A stretch of 64,000 nt of DNA from Paenibacillus albiflavus (lineage in GTDB: Bacteria > Bacillota > Bacilli > Paenibacillales > NBRC-103111): positions 91,641-155,640 of the forward strand of contig NZ_SKFG01000009.1 in assembly GCF_004344915.1 (NCBI RefSeq). Direction: 5' to 3'. Below the pieces are notes generated by a model. The model saw only the letters and a program-made list of their open reading frames with translations. It searched no databases and was not told where the DNA came from. A program made the translations under genes and the position numbers. Positions 60,396 through 64,000 of the stretch are shown in pieces (the first letter of the stretch is position 1; the number at the start of each line of letters is the position of its first letter).

Positions 60396-61373
60396 ATGCT
60401 TAAATTTCTTGTTACAGGTGGAGCTGGGTTTATCGGATCGAATTTAGTTGAGGCTTTACTTAATCAGAATTACGAGGTTACTGTACTTGATAATTTATCG
60501 ACTGGCAAAATCTCGAATATCCAGTCTTTTCTTAATGATATTCGTTTTATAAAGGGAGATATTCAAAATCTAGAAACCTGTTATCAAGCAGTTAAAGGGA
60601 TGGATTATGTTCTGCATCAAGCAGCTATAGGATCAGTTCCTCTATCGATCAAGGATCCAATTCAAACTCATCTAACTAATGTGACTGGAACACTCAATAT
60701 GCTTGTTGCAGCCAAAGATCAAGGTATAAGAAAAGTTGTCTTAGCAGCATCATGCGCGGCTTATGGTAATTCCAAACAACTTCCTTTAGTAGAGTCGATG
60801 CCTTCTTCTCCATTGTCACCTTACGCTGCATCAAAATTAGTTACGGAGTCTTATGCATCTGTATTTTCAAGTGTATATGGCTTACCAACGATTTCATTAC
60901 GCTATTTTAATGTATTTGGTCCTAAGCAGGATCCATTGTCACAATATGCTGCCGTCATACCTAGGTTCATTTCTAAGTTAATTAGCAATGAAACGATAGA
61001 AATTTATGGAGATGGGGAACAAACAAGAGATTTTACTTACATCGATAATGTCATTCAAGCCAATTTGAATGCGTGTTTTGCTGATCCAATCTCAAGTGGC
61101 AAGGTATATAATATTGCTTGCGGTGAACAAATATCATTAAATCAATTGTTTGAGAAGTTGTGCGGCAGTATGGATATACACTCTCAGCCCAAATATAAAG
61201 CTGCTCAAATAGGAGATGTAAGGCATAGTCTTGCTGATATAAGTCTTGCACAAGCTTATCTAAACTATCAGCCTTGCACGAATTTTGAGCAGGGATTAAA
61301 AAAGGTCGTTAAATGGTACCTTGAACAGAGCGGCACTTCTACTTCCGGGTATCAAGCACATATCCAAATATGA
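60396..61373 (+). CDS. UDP-sugar 4-epimerase (extended SDR)
   Basis: 325 aa. VTGGAGFIGSNLVEALL, AASCAAYG, catalytic SPYAASK, and RYFNVFGPKQDPLSQYAAVIPRFI match UDP-GlcNAc/UDP-Glc 4-epimerases of the WbpP type. It would supply UDP-GalNAc or a related donor. ATG 60396 follows GGAGGGGAAG. Its end overlaps the next gene (ATGA). Confidence 0.9.
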   Translation: MLKFLVTGGAGFIGSNLVEALLNQNYEVTVLDNLSTGKISNIQSFLNDIRFIKGDIQNLETCYQAVKGMDYVLHQAAIGSVPLSIKDPIQTHLTNVTGTLNMLVAAKDQGIRKVVLAASCAAYGNSKQLPLVESMPSSPLSPYAASKLVTESYASVFSSVYGLPTISLRYFNVFGPKQDPLSQYAAVIPRFISKLISNETIEIYGDGEQTRDFTYIDNVIQANLNACFADPISSGKVYNIACGEQISLNQLFEKLCGSMDIHSQPKYKAAQIGDVRHSLADISLAQAYLNYQPCTNFEQGLKKVVKWYLEQSGTSTSGYQAHIQI

Positions 61374-62701
61374 GGAAAGTGTGGGCAAGATATGCGATAG
61401 TTGTCACGTTAAGCGTCTTGATTATTGGCGCTTTTTTCTTTTTGATAGATGAAAATGATCAAACGGTCGACACAGGGTATCAAATCGTTCATGCCCAGAA
61501 TTTTGGTGCTACTGGTGATGGGATAACGGACGATAGCGAAGCTTTTCAGAAGGCGATTGACAGTGTTAGCAGTAGTGGTGAAGTACGTGTACCTGCTGGA
61601 ATTTTTATGATTCGCAATGTAGTTATTAAATCTGGAATTAAACTCATTGGCGAAGGAGAAACCTCTGTATTAAAGCTGCCTGCAGACGGAAAGGTTTGGG
61701 ATATGGTGCTTATTACAGGAGGGGATGTGAAAGCAGAGAATGTAACGATATCCAATTTAACTATCGATGGCTCAGCCGATCTAATCGGGCTTAGAGATGT
61801 TCAGATGCACGGGATTGATATCCAAGGCGGAAGTAAAAATGTAGTTATAAGAAACATGAACTTTCAAAATATGTGTGGAGACGGTATACGCATAACCGAG
61901 GATGGCAAATTGAAAACAATTCCACAAAAAATAGATATAGAAAATAATCGTTTTCAAACAATTGGACGTCAAGATATCGCTGTTGTACATGCTTATGATG
62001 TCACAATTACGAAGAACTACGGAACCGGTGCGCTGGATATTGAACCCGAGAAACCTATGATTAAGAATGTTGTGGTTACAGATTCATCATTTGCTAGATT
62101 GGATGCAACATCAGCTAATCGTATACAATCAGCCGAGATTATGGTGAAGAATTCACAATTCGAGGAATCTTTATTATGGGCCATAAAAGGGATAGAAGTA
62201 GATCATTCAACGATTAAACATATGCGAATCTCAAATGCAAGTCATGTTACGATTAGCAACAATACGATGATGATGCTGGAAATATTCCCACCCTCGGGTA
62301 AATCAAGCAGTAACATCACGATAACCAATAATGTCATAGAGAATAGTTCGAATAACAGGACAGAAGCAATGCTGGGCTTTTCAGATCAACAAGGTGTCGG
62401 CATTTATATGTGGAATACAGCGGATACTATCGTTTCAAATAATATCATTCGTGCAGAAGCAGCAGGTATTTATTTATCTTCTGGTTGTGAAGGAATAACA
62501 ATTAAAGACAATACAATTGAACGATTGCAAGGCACAATGTCACCCGAAAATGGCTTAGTAGCGGTCCGGAAGACGAAGGATCTTACAGTCGTGAATAACA
62601 CTTTCACAGGCTGGCCCGATAGTATCTCGGTAGATGTTTCTAACAAGGACTACGCGAAAATGATTGCGAATAATTCCTTTGTAGGGTCAAATATTCAATG
62701 A
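61370..62701 (+). CDS. Exported right-handed parallel beta-helix protein
   Basis: 443 aa. An N-terminal membrane anchor (residues about 8-26) is followed by QNFGATGDGITDDSEAFQKAI, the start typical of pectate-lyase/glycosyl hydrolase 28-like folds. Many Asn-rich rungs follow (ITNNVIENS, VSNNIIRAEA, IKDNTIERL). Likely a polysaccharide-modifying enzyme (lyase, hydrolase or epimerase); catalytic residues cannot be assigned. Last gene of the cluster. Confidence 0.85.
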   Translation: MRKVWARYAIVVTLSVLIIGAFFFLIDENDQTVDTGYQIVHAQNFGATGDGITDDSEAFQKAIDSVSSSGEVRVPAGIFMIRNVVIKSGIKLIGEGETSVLKLPADGKVWDMVLITGGDVKAENVTISNLTIDGSADLIGLRDVQMHGIDIQGGSKNVVIRNMNFQNMCGDGIRITEDGKLKTIPQKIDIENNRFQTIGRQDIAVVHAYDVTITKNYGTGALDIEPEKPMIKNVVVTDSSFARLDATSANRIQSAEIMVKNSQFEESLLWAIKGIEVDHSTIKHMRISNASHVTISNNTMMMLEIFPPSGKSSSNITITNNVIENSSNNRTEAMLGFSDQQGVGIYMWNTADTIVSNNIIRAEAAGIYLSSGCEGITIKDNTIERLQGTMSPENGLVAVRKTKDLTVVNNTFTGWPDSISVDVSNKDYAKMIANNSFVGSNIQ

Positions 62702-62751
62702 TTTGCTTTATTTGCGATGTAGAACGGTTTAATGCAGCAAGCTTTCATTTC

Positions 62752-62780
62752 TTGCAATTGTTGTGACATCATGATAACAT
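62752..62780 (+). promoter_or_regulatory. Promoter of the riboflavin operon
   Basis: TTGCAA, 17-nt spacer, TAACAT, about 25 bp upstream of the FMN aptamer. Confidence 0.6.
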
Positions 62781-62804
62781 TCAAGGTGAATCACAACTTA
62801 ATAT

Positions 62805-63048
62805 TATCCTTCGGGGCAGGGTGAAATTCCCGACCGACGGTGATGCTTAGGAAGTTGTTTATTTACTTCCTTTGTCATAAAGAAGGAATCCATTAACTTT
62901 ATGGCAATGAGAACTTGTTAAGAATATGTAAGATGTTCTCATAAGCTAAGTCCGTGACCTGTGTATACAAGCGGCAAAGAACAACTGTATACATGGCTGA
63001 TCTGGTGAGAGACCAGAACCGACAGTAAAGTCTGGATGGGAGAAGGAG
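62805..63048 (+). ncRNA. FMN riboswitch (RFN element)
   Basis: Conserved segments in order: ATCCTTCGGGGCAGGGTGAA, ATTCCCGACCGACGGTGAT, AAGTCCGTGACC, GGCTGATCTGGTGAGAGACC, ACCGACAGTAAAGTCTGGAT and GGGAGAAGGA. The variable arm between GGTGAT and AAGTCCGTG is about 100 nt and holds three extra hairpins (GGAAGT/ACTTCC, CATAAAG/CTTTATG, GAGAAC/GTTCTC). It controls ribD transcription through the terminator at 63225. Confidence 0.97.
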
Positions 63049-63224
63049 AGCGTAATAAGGAAACAAATTTTTACAATCGTTTGTGCATTTATTCACAATG
63101 TATATGCGGTTGTGCTTAAGGTTGGATTTGTAAGGGAGTTATGCCCTTATAGAGACTGCTTTATTTGCTTTCTTATTAAAATGGATTTGGATATTGTCAT
63201 GCTCTTATTGATCTCATAATCATG

Positions 63225-63258
63225 AAGCCCCGTTCTTACCGTAGAACGGGGCTTATTT
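63225..63258 (+). terminator. FMN-controlled terminator
   Basis: AAGCCCCGTTCT-taccgt-AGAACGGGGCTT followed by ATTTGT, between the aptamer and ribD. The T-run is weak. Confidence 0.75.
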
Positions 63259-63289
63259 GTATTGAACAGCAAGCGTACAAGGAGGTGTG

Positions 63290-64000
63290 ATGATGCAGCT
63301 GCTAAGCGATGAATCTTACATGCGATTCGCTCTTGAACTAGCGTCAAGTGCGCAGGGACAAACGAGCATTAACCCCGTTGTTGGATGTGTACTCGTTAAA
63401 GATGGCCGCATGATTGGGATGGGCGCTCATCTCCGAAGGGGTGAGGCTCATGCTGAAGTGAATGCTTTGCTTATGGCAGGTGACGAAGCAGAGGGGAGCA
63501 CAGCTTACGTTACACTCGAACCATGCTCCCATTATGGCAAGACACCTCCTTGCAGCAAGCGATTAATTGAGAAGGGTGTTAAACGTGTTGTTATCGCAGC
63601 ACAAGACCCGAATCCGCTTGTAGCTGGGACGGGCATTCGCTTGCTGCGTGAAGCGGGTATCCAAGTTGATGTGGGCGTTTTGCAAGAAGAGGCTACGGTT
63701 ATGAATGAAGTATTCAATAAATTCATTGTAACGGGAATGCCTTGGGTAACGCTAAAGCTTGCATCAACGCTTGATGGCCATATCGCCTCTCGAACGGGCG
63801 ATTCCAAATGGATCACGAGCGAGGCCTCCCGCGAATACGTCCATATGCTCAGACACCAGCATCAAGGCATTATGGCTGGTGCCGACACGGTGCTCGCTGA
63901 CGATCCACAGCTGAGCACAAGGCTCTCCGTACCGGCCCTGCAGCCGGTACGCATCATCGTCGACGGCGCGCTGCGCGTTCCGCCGTCGGCACGTGCGCTC
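63290..64000 (+). CDS. ribD: Riboflavin biosynthesis deaminase/reductase RibD (3' end outside window)
   Basis: 237 codons present of about 365. Deaminase zinc motif HAEVNAL and PCSHYGKTPPC; then the reductase start NKFIVTGMPWVTLKLASTLDG and SKWITSEASR. It converts the pyrimidine from GTP cyclohydrolase II in two steps. ATG 63290 (or 63293) follows AAGGAGGTG. The frame is open to the last base. Confidence 0.96.
   Translation, partial: MMQLLSDESYMRFALELASSAQGQTSINPVVGCVLVKDGRMIGMGAHLRRGEAHAEVNALLMAGDEAEGSTAYVTLEPCSHYGKTPPCSKRLIEKGVKRVVIAAQDPNPLVAGTGIRLLREAGIQVDVGVLQEEATVMNEVFNKFIVTGMPWVTLKLASTLDGHIASRTGDSKWITSEASREYVHMLRHQHQGIMAGADTVLADDPQLSTRLSVPALQPVRIIVDGALRVPPSARAL

Noticed and set aside
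1..64000. CRISPR arrays, tRNA or rRNA genes, insertion sequences, prophage or integrase genes
   Set aside because: None seen: no spaced direct repeats of CRISPR type, no tRNA-like cloverleaf noticed, and no transposase or recombinase motifs in any credible ORF.

Overview
This window comes from the chromosome of an endospore-forming Bacillota bacterium, most likely Paenibacillaceae (Paenibacillus or a close relative). That rests on gene content and order: recN-spoIVB-spo0A, a bkd branched-chain oxo-acid dehydrogenase locus with a prli42-type micro-gene, and spoIIM-fur-yqzK-deoB-punA-dacF-spoIIAA-spoIIAB-sigF-spoVA-lysA follow the Bacillus subtilis map with local losses and insertions. Most genes are on the + strand. 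Shine-Dalgarno sites are strong, and TTG starts are unusually common (about 14 CDSs).

Layout. 1-4.1 kb: 3' part of recN, spoIVB, and spo0A with a textbook sigma-H promoter and three 0A boxes. 4.2-9.5 kb: an accessory, AT-rich stretch with a lipoprotein, a DUF5694-like protein, a CPBP membrane protease, small hypotheticals, a DUF3189 protein, a 170-bp palindromic repeat, an unlisted 28-aa membrane toxin gene, and a YitT protein. Two genes here appear to start with ATT. 9.7-13 kb: a D-amino-acid operon (D-threonine aldolase-like, N-acyl-D-amino-acid deacylase, RidA). 13-16.3 kb: manA and a ROK kinase on the - strand plus small proteins. 16.5-21.5 kb: lpdV-bkdAA-bkdAB-bkdB. 21.6-38.7 kb: peptidase, nudF, endonuclease Q-like gene, then the sporulation and housekeeping block. 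38.9-62.7 kb: a large exopolysaccharide or capsule cluster. 62.7-64 kb: an FMN riboswitch and the start of ribD.

The polysaccharide cluster reads as one system. It has a divergent XRE repressor and a PHP phosphatase / chain-length regulator / BY-kinase trio, then an EAR-like leader RNA, a flippase, and genes for a WbpA-B-D-E type pathway to a diacetamido-uronic acid. Glycosyltransferases, two acyl or aminoacyl transferases, a deacetylase, a Wzy/ligase, the initiating phosphoglycosyltransferase and an LCP ligase follow. At the far end are an acyltransferase, a UDP-sugar epimerase and a parallel beta-helix protein. A 15-bp palindrome (consensus GATACAANAYGTATC) recurs three times at the proximal promoter and twice, 21 kb away, in the distal divergent promoter region. 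It is a strong candidate operator tying the cluster together.

The main undescribed element is a dispersed, roughly 95-bp nested-hairpin repeat. About seven copies lie in intergenic regions, mostly just upstream of co-oriented genes (spo0A, fur, yqzK, spoVAA, lplJ, the epimerase). At least two helices show compensatory base changes. One copy supplies the last codons of the acyltransferase gene.
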